This document shows, in pieces, positions 1 through 11,193 of a stretch of DNA of 64,000 nucleotides (position 1 is its first letter; each line of letters begins with the position of its first letter). The DNA is from Acarospora socialis. Lineage: Eukaryota; Ascomycota; Lecanoromycetes; Acarosporales; Acarosporaceae. A program made the position numbers and the translations under genes. Where the stretch lies: NCBI GenBank assembly GCA_025617375.2, contig JAMYGW020000009.1, positions 496,001 through 560,000 of the forward strand. Reading direction: 5' to 3'. A model generated the notes under the pieces. That model ran no database searches. It was not told the DNA's origin and saw only the letters and a list, made by a program, of their open reading frames with translations.

Positions 1-1
1 G

Positions 2-691
2 CGTTGGGTGTTCCCGTCCTCTCGCATGCTTTGGAGCACTGCATTTCAAGAAGAGATGCCCGCCTGGTTCGAGGCACACTCATTGACTGATATCAATGCA
101 GAGCAGAACTTGCAGATGGAGGGGATTCGAAAATCGGTGGCCTACTTACTTAGAATTTTGGATGTGGAGGTCGAACGTCTCGGCGGGGTCCCGATGAACG
201 CCCTCCTCGGTGGGATTAGCCAGGGAGCTGCGCTGGGCCTCTGGACACTGCTTTGCCAGACAAGAACGGCAAGCAGGATAGGGGGGTTTGTTGGTGCGAG
301 CTGTTGGCTCCCTTTCGCAGTGGATGTTGAGCGTTTCCTCGGAGGGGTCTCCAACACCAAGAAGTTGGACTCGAGCTCGGTTTCAGAGACCTCGGAGGCC
401 TTGACCTTCGTCCAGAGCATGATGGGAGCCACGAAGCAATCGCTCCTCGAACATGGTGGTTCTCATGCGCTCCGATCCACCTCTGTGTTTCTAGGTCATG
501 GCATTGACGACGCGTATGTCGATGTTTCTTTGGGCCGTCAGGCAAGAGATGTTTTAGCGAAGATCGGCATAGTGGTGCAGTGGAATGAATATGCTGGCGC
601 TGAAGAAGAAGGGCACTGGTTGAAAGAGCCCGAGGAGCTGGATGATATTGCAGCGTTCTTACAAGCCATTGAATGCACGGGCAGAGGTTGA
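2..691 (+). CDS. Acyl-protein thioesterase / carboxylesterase-like alpha/beta hydrolase (5' end outside window)
   Basis: The reading frame is already open at base 2 (reading RWVFPSSRM) and ends at TGA 689-691, so this is the C-terminal ~229 residues of a gene that begins upstream. Seen: the nucleophile elbow GGISQGAALG (Ser in G-x-S-x-G), HGIDDAYV carrying the likely catalytic Asp, and GHW near the C-terminus carrying the catalytic His. This order and spacing are those of the phospholipase/carboxylesterase family (APT1-like), which hydrolyses thioester or ester bonds, in some members removing palmitate from proteins. Fungal members of this type often lie in accessory clusters, so the true substrate is unknown. 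No break is visible in the part present. Confidence 0.8.
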   Translation, partial: RWVFPSSRMLWSTAFQEEMPAWFEAHSLTDINAEQNLQMEGIRKSVAYLLRILDVEVERLGGVPMNALLGGISQGAALGLWTLLCQTRTASRIGGFVGASCWLPFAVDVERFLGGVSNTKKLDSSSVSETSEALTFVQSMMGATKQSLLEHGGSHALRSTSVFLGHGIDDAYVDVSLGRQARDVLAKIGIVVQWNEYAGAEEEGHWLKEPEELDDIAAFLQAIECTGRG

Positions 692-761
692 CGTAGTCAG
701 TGAGGAGTCTGTTAGGGAATGGCGATAACAGAGATAGTGTATCAGCAGACTCTTAACCCAG

Positions 762-1754
762 TCAACGACTAATCAGCTTGTCGATGGCGAACTCTGCCGG
801 CCATGCCCTAATAGCTTCTATTGGAGGAACTCCGGCCAGTCCTCGAGCATGCGACGGTGACCGATAGTATGCAGTGACTTGATGATTTCTAGTAGTCCGA
901 ATACCAGCCACTCAACTCCCACTCAAGTATTTTGGGTTATTATGACATCCTGCCCCGAGTCTACATGCATTGACTGATCGTGATAGCTTCCGGCCCCACC
1001 CACCACGTCCATTATATTTTGGGCATGTAGGTCGCCGTGCGCCATGACGATGCTATGACCATCTCACTTGAACGAACAGATCATTTTGATCCCAGGGTCT
1101 TTGACCTCCCCGGTTCCGAGCCAAAGCAATCATTTAAAGTTGATTCATTTTGTATAGGTTCACGCTCGCCGTGTTCTGATCTCTAGGCATCCTTGCAGAT
1201 GAGCGGAGACCACCGCCAAACAGGGCATCTCCTTGCTCTTGGGGACGAGGAATTGATCGGTGGCTCCTACCATAGAATTGAGTCATTGCTAGATGGAGGC
1301 TCTGTAAATGACCGAGCTTGGGTTATAGTTCGTCCAGCGAGATGCCAGGTATTCGCGAGATAAAGAGTCATAGTCCCTCTTGGGGATACCGAGGATACCT
1401 GGCGTTAGAACATCTGAGACATGCGTCTGAATGTACTGCAGAATGGTAACATTGACGATATCGATTCAGCGGCCGACCTTAACATCCACTGATAAGTCGA
1501 AATCCACCACAACAGTGCTTCAGGTCCCATATGATATTGTCGTTCTTGACGCTCCCGTCAGGTCTATGCTCCACATACTCCAGTAGACCCTCAAGGATTG
1601 CCTCCTCCTCGGAGGATAGGTCTGAAGTCACGAGGACGGGTCCTGCACTTCGCAAAGGATAGACGACTTGGACCGCCGGGGATAATAGAGCGACACATCT
1701 AATGTCCGTCGGGATTGGTGCAGGTCCTTGGTCCACCGCCAGAGCCTGTCAACG
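762..1754 (-). pseudogene. Decayed APH-type phosphotransferase (aminoglycoside-phosphotransferase-like kinase) gene
   Basis: Reading the minus strand, family pieces appear in the right order but in different frames. First come LEYVEHRPDGSVKNDNIIWD and a beta-strand region (about 1736-1480), then DIVNVTILQYIQTHVSDVL and GILGIPKRDYDSL (about 1465-1370). The catalytic-loop motif MAHGDLHAQNIMV follows near 1010-1050, and the C-terminal EAIRAWPAEFAIDKLISR ends in a stop at 762-764. Fungal APH-domain proteins are about 270-300 aa and carry exactly these blocks. Here the frame changes near 1490, a TGA sits at 1466-1468, and a further in-frame stop follows a short way downstream. The segments between blocks do not look like GT..AG introns, and no ATG precedes the first block. 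I therefore call it a host pseudogene. An expressed gene with many odd introns is less likely. Confidence 0.7.
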
Positions 1755-2746
1755 CACTGCGTCTGCTAGCGCGTTCTGAGTTCTGGGTTAAGGATAACGC
1801 CTACTGCTCCAATATCTCGCATAAATCGAAAGCATGGCCCTCATCAAGACGTGAAGTCAGCTGCTTCATTGTGATTGTGTTGGCGTGTACGTACGCTTCC
1901 CACCCTCATTTCTCTGCAATCGAGGAGTTGGCATCTTAGACTCAATTGGGCCATCTGTACCGTTGGGTTGGTGGTATGCCTTACGAGGTATCTAAGTTAA
2001 TGTCTCCGGACCTCTGCACGGTCTTTGACGTAACATAAGTGTCGAGTAGATGGATGGAGGGTTGGATGGTTGTCTAAGCCATTCAACCTTGATCATACCG
2101 GGGCAATCTCCAGGCCCATGCCACCAGAAGTCTGCTCTGGGGGCATCTTCTCAAAGCAGACATTCATTGTGGTTATCTGTAGATTGTGACAAGCTCTTCA
2201 TAACATGCTGGGGATGTATGTGCTGTGATGTTGGACATTGATATTTGGTACTTTTTTTGGTATACAAAGCCGTCTAAAGCAGTGTGGAACCCTTCCGGTG
2301 TACAAAGGCAATGGGCACAAATGTCGCCATCAATGACAATGTTATCGATGTAGAAGATCGTGGCAGCTGGACAGAAGGGGGTGGCAGACAATGCTGCTCG
2401 ACCACCTTCTTACGAGATTAGAATCATTCGGGACAATATGTCCCGAGTATCTTGACCTCGGCTTCCAAAAACACGGACGACATACTCCAACACCGCTCAA
2501 GCAGAGTGCTCTCACTCCGATGCAGCTGCAGCTTGCTGAGAAAAATGCTGCCACTCGCTCTGTTGGTTAATCATCTGTGTGCCTTACTCTGTTCATTCCA
2601 ACTCGGGGCTTCCCCACAACGGTCCCCTAGCTCTACTCTTTGACGCGGCGTATCGTAGAGGTCTCTTTCCTAGTTCTTTTGCTGGCTCTCAAATTACATC
2701 GTTTCCTTTCTCTCAATCGTGTCTTGATCACGCCTGTGTTCCAATC
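1755..2746. other. Intergenic, no gene seen
   Basis: About 1 kb between the kinase relic and D-galactonate dehydratase. Short open frames of 60-75 codons occur on both strands but none has recognisable motifs or family-like composition. The last 100-150 bases before 2747 are pyrimidine-rich, as expected for a fungal promoter or 5' UTR. Confidence 0.5.
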
Positions 2747-4148
2747 ATGGCCAAGATCAAAAGCATAGAGTATTTCCGTGTCCTGCCTCGGTGGCTATTC
2801 GTCAAGATCTGCGATGAGGACGGTGGTTACGGCTGGGGCGAAGCGACGCTGGAAGGACACACCGAAGCTGTTGAGGGCACGTTGAATGCTATGATAAAGC
2901 GCTATGTGGGCTACGAAGCAGAGTACTGCTCTTTGATATGGCGTGGATGCCCCCGTTGCTGATATTGTCGTAGTAACATTGAGTTCTTGTGGCAAGACTT
3001 CTATAGAGCTTCGTTCTACAGAGGTGGACCGACCATGATGTCTGCTCTGTCGGGAATTGACATAGCGTTGTGGGATCTCAAGGGTAGTGCAATTGTCTCA
3101 TTTACCTTTTAGCTTTCGAGGAAGTCGTTGAAAGTCGCCCAGCACGCAGCTGTGAGCAAGCCTCTGCGTGTCTGGCCGATGTTTATCTTATCGTCTACAT
3201 ACTGACCTAGCATAGCCCGTAAGCTGGGCGTGCCTATCTACGAGCTCCTCGGTGGAAAAGTACGAGACAAAGTCAAAGTCTACTCCTGGATAGGAGGCCA
3301 CCGACCATCCGAAGTCGAAGAGGCGGCGTAAGCTACCCAACCATCCCGAGAACGCCCCAGATCCGTCCGCTAATCACACCACCACCACTCACAGCAAAGT
3401 GCGCATCGCCCAAGGATTCCGCGCCATCAAAATGAACGCCACCTCCGACCTCGACTGGCTGGACTCCCCGCTCGCCCTCACCTCCAGCCTCACCCGACTC
3501 CAAACGGTGCAGGCGCTCGGCCTGGACGTCGCCCTCGACTTCCACGGCCGCCTGCACAAGCCGATGGCCAAGCAGCTCGCCAAGCTGCTCGAGCCCCACC
3601 ACCCGCTCTTCATCGAAGAGCCCCTCCTGTCCGAGCACGCCGAAGGCATCGCGCAGCTCTCCCGGCTGACCAGCACCCCGATCGCGCTGGGCGAGCGCCT
3701 CTACAGCCGCTGGGACGTCAAGCGCTTCCTGCACGACACCTCCGTCGACGTGCTGCAGCCGGACGTCGCCCACTGCGGCGGCCTCTCGGAGCTCCGCCGC
3801 ATCGCCGCCATGGCCGAGGCGTACGATGTCGCCGTCGCGCCCCACTGTCCGCTCGGCCCGATCGCCTTGGCGGCCTGCATGCAGTTTGCGCTGGCGACGC
3901 AGAATTTCGTCATTCAGGAGATGTCGTTGGGCATTCATTATAACACGGAGGCGGGCGAGCATGATATCACGAATTATGTGAAGGATGCGAGCGTGTGGGA
4001 TGTCAGGGATGGGTATGTGGAGGGGTTGAAGGGGGTGGGGTTGGGGATCGAGGTCGACGAAGAGGAGGTGAGGAGGGTGGCGAGGACGGCGGCACCGTGG
4101 TTGAATAGCGGGTTTATCGGGCCTGATGGCGCGATTAGGGAGTGGTAA
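2747..4148 (+). CDS. dgoD: D-galactonate dehydratase (mandelate racemase/enolase superfamily)
   Basis: Exons 2747-2922, 2974-3083, 3216-3327 and 3395-4148 give 383 aa, the length of bacterial DgoD (382 aa). The frame runs cleanly through three GT..AG introns of 51, 132 and 67 bp. Seen: FYRGGP and [11 protein letters not shown] in the N-terminal capping domain, then the barrel metal ligands in DFHGR, FIEEP and GER, and the catalytic His in APHCPLGP. The QPD-HCGG segment and the closing GxxxREW are also typical. The family dehydrates D-galactonate to 2-keto-3-deoxy-galactonate, probably in the cytosol. Substrate is assigned by family and not proven; related acid-sugar dehydratases share the fold. 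Exon 4 is much richer in C- then G-ending codons than exons 1-3. Confidence 0.9.
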
Positions 4149-4398
4149 AGAATAACAACAATGTCCTTTCCTGCTGGACTGATCGATCCTATCCAACAGC
4201 CTTCCAACGCCCCGGGAAGGAAAACAAATCCATCTCATCCGGGCGGCTGCCGAGACTCTAGCGAGCACCCCACCTCCTTTCCTTCCACCCTCCCTCCGCT
4301 CGTAGACACACCCGCTCTAACACCGCCCCAAACCACTCCCTTTCGCCCAAGCTCGCTCACACTCTTACCACCCAACCTCCACCCCATCCAAAACCCCA

Positions 4399-5745
4399 CT
4401 ACACCCTCCTTCCCGTCCCCGCCCTCTTCCGCCTCCTCTCCCGCCGATATCCCAACGCCTGCACCGTCCACCGCCTCCTCTCCACCTCCACCCCCATCCC
4501 CCACCCCACCACCCCTCCCTTCTTCCCCACGCGTGTCCCCGTCCCCGTCCCCGTCCTCGGCGCCCGAATCGCCTTCCTCCCCCTCTGATTCAACCTCTTC
4601 CGCGCCTCACCCAGCTCCCTCTGCGCGTCCGCCACCCCCTCCCTACCCCTCTTCATGTCCCCCATCCCCCCACGCTTAATCACCTCATCTCCCCTCCCCC
4701 AACCCCCCACCCTCGTCGCCAACGAGTCAACAACCTTCACGCTCTCCTCCACCTCACCATATCCCCGCCTTTCCCTCTCCCCCTCCTCCTCCTCCTCCTC
4801 ATCGACCACAGTCTCAGCGTCCGAGTACAGATCCTCGCCCCCGCACAAGTTCCTCGCGACCAGCAAGCGGCGATAGCGCCGCTCCTCCTCGCGCAGGCAG
4901 TGGGCGCGCAGGGCGAGGAGGGAGAGGGCGCAGGCGAGCTTGTGGGCGTGCGGGGCGGGGAGGGAGGAGAGTGCGTTGGCGGGGGAGAGGGCGTGGAGGT
5001 GGTGGTGGTGGTGGTGATGGTTTTGGGTGCGAAGGCGGTTTGTTGCGGGAGGCGAGGTGGAGGTGCGGAGAGCGAAGAGGCTGGTCAGGGCGGTTTGCTC
5101 GGCGGGCGAGAGGAGCGAGGCGGAGGTGGAGGTGGATGGTTCGGGGTGTGAGGAGGAGGGGAATTGGAGACGTCCTGGTGGTGGTGCGGAAGGAGAGGGC
5201 GAGCAGTCTGCCGACGACGATGGCGATGGCGATGGCGATGGCGGCGACGAGGAGTGCCGGCTGCAGGGAGAGGCCGAGGTGGCGGTTTGCAGCAGGTATG
5301 CGACGGTCGAGGCCGTGTTGGGGTGGGTGATACTCGCGCATGGGGAGATGGGCGGCGCGCCGAAGGAGTTGGGGACGGTGTAGGCCTCGCGTGGATGGTG
5401 GACGCTGCGGTGGTGTGGTGATGGCGAGGAAGGGTGGGGTCGAGGCCGAGGGTGGTGGTCTTTGTTGCAGGCGGACGGCGGTGTTATGGACGGCGAAGCC
5501 AGACCGTTTCCGTTGCTGTTGATCCCTTTGGCGTAGTTTGTTCCTCTGGATTCGCGTGCGGGGAATCCGTGCTGGCTTGGGCGACGGGAAGATGCGTGGT
5601 TCTTGGGTGTCTGGTTCTCGAAAGCTTGGATTCTGCGTGTGGTCGGTGTTGTTGGGGATGGCTTGAAGGGTAGGACACCGTGGGAGGAAGCTGTTTGGTC
5701 AGGGCCGAAGTTTGTGGTGGAGAGATCGAGTATTGATGAAGCCAT
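4399..5745 (-). CDS. Low-complexity orphan protein, 448 aa
   Basis: A single open frame from ATG 5743-5745 to the stop at 4399. An in-frame upstream ATG at 5833-5835 would add 30 hydrophobic residues, but the start MASSILDLS looks more natural. Seen: a Ser/Pro/Thr-rich N-terminal half, (SP)n encoded by a GATGGC repeat, a His run, a central helical segment with LSPAEQTALTSLFALR and HKLACALSLLALRAHCLREE, an acidic Glu run, and a basic Arg/Lys-rich C-terminus. The central helices are the only part that looks folded. I do not recognise a family. The opposite strand is also open for long stretches because of base composition, so the strand choice rests on the sensible start and the helical segment. 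Confidence 0.55.
   Translation of the reverse strand: MASSILDLSTTNFGPDQTASSHGVLPFKPSPTTPTTRRIQAFENQTPKNHASSRRPSQHGFPARESRGTNYAKGINSNGNGLASPSITPPSACNKDHHPRPRPHPSSPSPHHRSVHHPREAYTVPNSFGAPPISPCASITHPNTASTVAYLLQTATSASPCSRHSSSPPSPSPSPSSSADCSPSPSAPPPGRLQFPSSSHPEPSTSTSASLLSPAEQTALTSLFALRTSTSPPATNRLRTQNHHHHHHHLHALSPANALSSLPAPHAHKLACALSLLALRAHCLREEERRYRRLLVARNLCGGEDLYSDAETVVDEEEEEEGERERRGYGEVEESVKVVDSLATRVGGWGRGDEVIKRGGMGDMKRGREGVADAQRELGEARKRLNQRGRKAIRAPRTGTGTGTRVGKKGGVVGWGMGVEVERRRWTVQALGYRRERRRKRAGTGRRV
5219..5242. repeat. (GATGGC)n microsatellite inside the orphan gene
   Basis: Four tandem six-base units, read on the coding (minus) strand as alternating Ser-Pro codons. The unit is a multiple of three, so length changes keep the frame. 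Confidence 0.8.
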
Positions 5746-6623
5746 GGTGAGATCTAGTGATAAAGTGAAACGATAACAAGTCTGAAAGAGAGTGAGGAGC
5801 AATTGGAACGGCTGTGTTGCTGTTTTCTGCTGCAAGTTGGTGTATCGATGTTGGAATGACAGACGGACTGTTCAGCAGATTGTAACGGTCAACAGAATGG
5901 GTTTGGATAAACAAATGCCTCGACAATCAGTCTAATGATGAGAGTTAAAAGAATGGTCTGATGGATGTTGTCTGTGGAGGATGACCTTGACCAGAAAAGA
6001 CTGTGACGATACTTGACCTGTATGGGTATTCACCAAGTGAACGATGTCGCGACTTAATGGGTGAATAACGTCCCAGTGTAGCTTAGCATCGTGGCTCAAT
6101 TGTTAGTGCATCTACCGAGTCCATTTCGTGATCTCAGAGGGCCCTCCTGAGCTAGATCAGCCCATTTCAGAACGTTGTCATGGTCAGTAAGGTACGGCAC
6201 AGATCAATGGGGAAAGCACGAAGTGGTGGCACAACATTCAATTCTCAGCAAGGGCGACTCTGCATTCGTTACGGCGCTAAACCCGAGACTCACTGACCAT
6301 CTCAGGAGCTGCAACAGGAAGCTAAGGTATCGAAAACTTGTACAGAGGGAGAAATGAGACAGGCTATGCATCAGTTTCTTCTGTCAACTGAAATACAATG
6401 CCAACTCCGTTCAACGAATGTGATTCTCCGTTAGGAGAACATAGACCGGCACCCACCATGGTGCAAAAGAGCGACTGGGACGCTAAAATCAAGATACTGA
6501 TACTCTTGGGAAGTCCCCGTAGTAGGTATGAACGCCTTGCAAAAATGAGAAGTTCGTAGTATTGGCAGTAGTCGGAAACCTGTACATAGTGCCTTTCCCC
6601 TTCTCAAAAGCATTTCAAACTGA
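5746..6623. other. Intergenic: upstream of the orphan gene and 3' of the J-domain gene
   Basis: Moderate-GC spacer between two minus-strand genes, holding the promoter of the left one and the terminator region of the right one. A tRNA-like stretch near 6084-6150 does not fold convincingly. No coding region is supported. Confidence 0.4.
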
Positions 6624-8603
6624 TTAATGCACATACTCTGCCCTGCCCACTCCAGAGTGACGGTGCGACTCGGGATAATTCGAACGAGGATAAGCATCTC
6701 TGGCAGCGCTATCAGACCCTTTCCGGCTATGGTTTGACCAACGAATACTATCAGGTGTGATCTTTGGGGAGTATCGGACCGAGTATGCCTCCTCTTTGGG
6801 AATTTCGCCGTATAATTGAGAGCCACTCCGCCCGGGCATGCCACGAGCTGGAGGCGGACCTTCACGCGAAGATGCCATACGTGTGAAGGGTGGAGCACGA
6901 GCTGACTCGGTACGTGAAAGTGTTGGAACTTGACGAGACGAAGGCGCCGCCTCCGGAGAAGGTGCATAAGACATCGAGCGACTTGAGGGGGCGTATCGTG
7001 CGCTGGTAGCGGCCCGCCCTGAAAGCGTGGGCCGCTCGGGTGTGCGACGGGAACTGGGAGAGATACTCCTCGGTCGACGATAGTTACTGTCAGGCTCGAC
7101 AAGGACGGTACGGTGTCCTCGCGTGTAATCGTCGTCTTCATCGACAATCTGGTACTTGCGAGAGCTAGGTTGGAAGCCTCCTACAGGATACTGCATCTCA
7201 GGCGTCCCTGGACTCGAGTAGCCAGAATCGTGCGTCTCGGGGATCTTTAGTTCTGAGGCCTTGGCGCGTCCGTTGTCATTACGTCGGGATGTCGTGTTAG
7301 CCATTGGAGCTGTTTCACGCCGTCGGATAGTGGGCGTGTCATGCTTCGAATCACGGACATACTGTAACGTCGTCGAGCGCTGAGGTTGGGTGGTGCTCCT
7401 TGAATTCGTGGGAACCTTGATATTCGCTGGTGAGGACGACGAGGTTGGCATGCCGGGAACCTTCCTCGACTCGTGACCTCTACTCATCGGTTCGACAATC
7501 TCGATGGATCCTTTTCGATCCCTGCCAGAAGATCTCGGCCGACTATGCTCTCGGATACGGTCTCGATCGCGGTCTCCGTCTCGGTCACGGTCACGATCTC
7601 TAGTCGACAACCGCCTCGGAGCGTCTACCGGCGACGGAAATGGAGGCTGTGAAGCCCTCGGCTCACCATACGGTCCAGCTCTGGTGGTGCTTCTGTAAGC
7701 AGAAGGACGACGGGTTTCCGCCTCGACCGGTCCTCCGATGCTTCTAGACTTCTGCATGTGCTCGCGAGCCTTCATGAGGTTGTGTTGCACGTCATCCATG
7801 TCCTCGGCCTCTCTCTGTGATCTAGACCTCGATGGTGTTGCAGGCATCGCTCGATCTTTCCTCCGCAGATCCTCATTTCTCTTCCTGCTGTCACTTCCGT
7901 GTCTCCTGCCTACGTAAACCTCGGTGTCATCACTGTCGGAGTCAGTCACTTCCTCCACATACGATCGATGGCTGTATTTATCGTCGTAATCCCTCCTCCG
8001 GTCCTTCTCACGTGTTCTTCGACGGTCGGAATGACTGGACCGCTCCGACTCCTTCGCCCAGTCCTTTTGCAGCCGAGCACGTTCCCGTTCGTCCTCCACC
8101 GCCTTGTCTCTCCTTCTCTCATCTTGCTCTCGGGTCGAAGATCTTCTCAATGAAGGTTCGTAGCCGTCGTATTTCCTTGCTGACGCTCGCTGCTGTTCGT
8201 AGCGCGAGGACATGTGATCCTCGTCGTACGTCCGGCTGGGTACTCGCTCTTCGTACACTCTATTATTTCGTATCTCGAAAAACGGCGACGCCATGCTGCC
8301 ATTTGAGACTTGGTAGTGCGCAGCTCCTCTACCACCTCCCCGTTCCAAGACCTCTCTCCTCAGTTCCGCAAGCCTGGCCCGCTCATCATACTCTCGGCGC
8401 TTCTGCTCGTCGCTCAAGATTTCGTACGCCTGATGGACCTTCTGGAACTCATCTTGCTTCTGTGCTCGTAAGGACTCATCTTTGACCTTGTCTGGATGAC
8501 ATTGAAGGACCAGCTTCCGATGGGCAGTCTTGATGGTCGCGATGGTCGCGTCTTTGGGAACCCCTAAAGCCTGGTAAGGATCCGGTGGAAGTGGCGATGC
8601 CAT
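6624..8603 (-). CDS. J-domain (DnaJ/Hsp40) protein with long disordered tail
   Basis: One exon, 659 aa, starting at ATG 8601-8603 (MASPLPPDPYQALGV); an upstream in-frame ATG at 8691-8693 is less likely. Residues ~8-72 are a J domain: YQALGVPKDATIATIK, then the HPD signature in LQCHPDKVKDES and the helix-4 segment VHQAYEILSDEQKRREYD. Everything after is charged and disordered, with an RDRDRDGDRDRDR run, many SR/RS pairs and Ser/Pro-rich segments. No Gly/Phe region or zinc-finger repeats are seen, so it is a class C J protein. Such proteins recruit and stimulate Hsp70; the RS-like tail hints at a nuclear or RNA-linked client, which is inference. Confidence 0.85.
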   Translation of the reverse strand: MASPLPPDPYQALGVPKDATIATIKTAHRKLVLQCHPDKVKDESLRAQKQDEFQKVHQAYEILSDEQKRREYDERARLAELRREVLERGGGRGAAHYQVSNGSMASPFFEIRNNRVYEERVPSRTYDEDHMSSRYEQQRASARKYDGYEPSLRRSSTREQDERRRDKAVEDERERARLQKDWAKESERSSHSDRRRTREKDRRRDYDDKYSHRSYVEEVTDSDSDDTEVYVGRRHGSDSRKRNEDLRRKDRAMPATPSRSRSQREAEDMDDVQHNLMKAREHMQKSRSIGGPVEAETRRPSAYRSTTRAGPYGEPRASQPPFPSPVDAPRRLSTRDRDRDRDGDRDRDRIREHSRPRSSGRDRKGSIEIVEPMSRGHESRKVPGMPTSSSSPANIKVPTNSRSTTQPQRSTTLQYVRDSKHDTPTIRRRETAPMANTTSRRNDNGRAKASELKIPETHDSGYSSPGTPEMQYPVGGFQPSSRKYQIVDEDDDYTRGHRTVLVEPDSNYRRPRSISPSSRRTPERPTLSGRAATSARYAPSSRSMSYAPSPEAAPSSRQVPTLSRTESARAPPFTRMASSREGPPPARGMPGRSGSQLYGEIPKEEAYSVRYSPKITPDSIRWSNHSRKGSDSAARDAYPRSNYPESHRHSGVGRAEYVH

Positions 8604-11193
8604 CTTCGAAAGAACGTCAAAGTCGCTGAGATCTTCGTCAACGCGTAAAGCGATCAAACAAGTACGATATTGATGAGTTGATGAAAAGGTCAATGGACGG
8701 AGAGCATAACGTTAAGTACAGGGTGTCGAGGTCAAGAGTCAATGGTCGATGAGTGTGGCGATGCGAGGCTGTCCGGTGATACCAAACCTGATACACAAAG
8801 TTGGGGGTCGCAAAATGAGATGTTGTTATTATTGTTGTTGTCCTGCCCAATCTCGCGAAAGTAAGGCTTAGAAGTATGGGGTCTGAGAGAAGGTCAAGGT
8901 CGCTGACAGAAGTTTAAGTTGACAGTTAGTGAGCGAGTTTATGTCAGGAGTCGCTTGCGTGGAGATCTAAGAAGGAGAAGTCTTGGCGATACGGTACTCG
9001 GGACGGTACGGAATGGCCGAAAAATAAAGCGAGAAGCGAGGTTCGTTCGTTCGTTCGTTCCTTGTCTCTCTCAGTTTGCATTTGCTTGTGCTTTCGTGCG
9101 TTGCGTTTGCGTTGCGTTGCCCTGCTTTGCTCCGCCTCGAACGATGGAAGACGCAACTGCCGTGAAAAAGGCGCAGAAGGAATGTTGACTCAGCGGCCAA
9201 CAAATTTAGTAAACGTGCCTGGAGCTTGATCACTCCTCGATAACGAAGAGAACTGGAATCAACTTCCAGAGTTGGTCAGAAGTGGATGATAGGTAAGTTA
9301 GGTGATCCTTGGAAGGTGTCGGACAGTCGTCGCGTTCGGTCGGGGCTTTGTAGGTAAGCGTGATAGGTATGAAGGTGCCTAAGTTATAGGGGTGTATTCC
9401 GGCCCCCGAAAGGAATCCTTTTCCCCTTCGTTGCTTGTTCTTCCAGCTCCCTTCTCAGATGGGAGGAAACGGCACCAGGTCCTGTCAACCCTGGGCTTAG
9501 CTTGATGATTGATTGACGAGTTCCTGAAACGTCGTTGCGTGAAGGCCACTGCGGAAGGAACAGTAATAATCCCTTCCAGTGAGCGTAGTAGTGAGGCAGA
9601 GTAGAAAGGGAAATGAGCGGCTGTGATGTTCCTGTTTGAACTGCAGCCTTGAATTACTTGATACAATTATGGTATGGCAGTTGCAACTGATCCGGGTGGG
9701 GGTTTTACGGGCGGTCGCCTTGTTTTGATGGAGGAGGTCGGTGTGAGCTGGCTGACCCGAATTGACAAGTGAAGTCACTAAGTGATGTATTATTGGTGAA
9801 AGACAAAATGTAGTTCCTACGCTCTGTCGCTCATCGGGCAGGCAAAAGAGGCATGAGGCATTCGTTCGATCTCGGACGGTGCTGCTTGGCTCCGTGCTTA
9901 TTGGCTTCGTTGTCGTCCTGCTGCATGAGGCCATTGCTGCACTGCTGTCTAGAGCTGTCTCTAGTCCGCCCGGCCGTCGCGATGTGGCTGGCCGCGGATG
10001 ACAGTGGAGGGAGCAGCAAAATGATGATTGATGGCGAATGGGTGGCCGGATCCGGTGAGTGGGGATCAGGATGGGCGGCATTTGTGGGCTGTTACAGGGA
10101 CCGGTGCATGCTGTGTGAATGGATCGCTGATTGTTTCGGCGGTTACAGCTGCTGCAGCGGGAGGACGTTCACTTTTCAACAAATCAGACTCATGTACAGT
10201 ACTCGTACCTTGGGCCACTTCATAAACAGCAATATACCCATTCGTCAGTGTGTTTGTGTCTTTTCCTTTCAACTCACATTGCTTCCCGACACATAGCGGG
10301 GCATTCTTCTTGTAGTGGTGGGGCAGCGATAGGCCAACCTGATACAGTACAAATGATATGTTCTCTGCTCGTTGCTTCGTGACATCTATTTGAAGTACCT
10401 TGGAGGGGTCCAAGTCATCAGGGCGCTTCGGTCATGCGCAGACGGACCTGATGACCGAGGCTGTGTTGAGCGAGGAGGTGGGAAGCACGACAGAGGTGTA
10501 CGACGCAGCTGACTGCGAGTATCGTGAGTCTGTACATAGTATGAAAAAGAGAAGAGTGGGGATGATCTGACAGTTGTTGTCTTCACCTATGAGATATCGA
10601 GCAGTAATCTAAGTTACCTTACGTTATATGTGCAGAGCTGGATCGTCGAATTTAGAATCTTCCATTTCCTCCCTCGGCGATTCTATATGTACTCCACCAT
10701 TAGATACGTATCATTATTGATTGCAGGTGGAGAACAGAAGGTTTGCACTGACACTCTGCGGGTGCGGGACTGACTCCCGAATGCTCATCACCCCAATCCC
10801 TATCGAAGAGATCTGCTTATATTCTAGTAAGCTTATATGCCTACCTATACATACGACGAGTAAAGAGTCCCCTGAATGGGTACCGGCTCATTATCTCACT
10901 CTGCGTTGTCATCAATTAGCGGGGGTTTAAAGCTGATCGTGGTAAAAGGGGTATATTCCCGAGCCTGACTCGCGTGCGGAAGCCAACGCATGGAACCACA
11001 GGCACCAAACGCCTATATCGAATACAACCATGCCTTAACCCGCAGCATACACAGATACTTTCTTGGGCAGCCAATGCTGTATATAGACGCGAAGTGACAC
11101 CAATAATGACGACATTGCAACGATATGACGTTGGACTCGATGATGGTCGACTGATCCGCTGTCAGCCGGGTTGGTACAGTATTACTGAACATG
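8604..11193. other. 2.6-kb gene-free stretch between J-domain and phosphoesterase genes
   Basis: It should contain the J-domain promoter at its left end and the 3' region of the phosphoesterase at its right. Open frames up to ~195 codons exist on both strands around 9.5-10.4 kb, but they overlap each other, lack motifs and have no convincing splice partners. GGTACGG-type motifs occur near 8990-9015. Nothing else is supported. Confidence 0.4.
9041..9060. repeat. (GTTC)5 microsatellite
   Basis: Five tandem GTTC units about 440 bp upstream of the J-domain start codon, followed at about 9097-9121 by imperfect GCGTT repeats. Confidence 0.85.

Noticed and set aside
6084-6150. tRNA-like string with GGCTCAATTGTTAG
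   Set aside because: No matching acceptor stem and no T-arm with GTTCRA loop in the right place; D-arm pairing is poor.
6431-7147. 238-codon frame overlapping the J-domain gene end
   Set aside because: Runs on the same strand in another frame through the disordered tail of the J-domain gene; no recognisable content.
9497-10413. Overlapping open frames on both strands
   Set aside because: No motifs, no splice partners and mutual overlap; likely chance frames in moderate-GC sequence.
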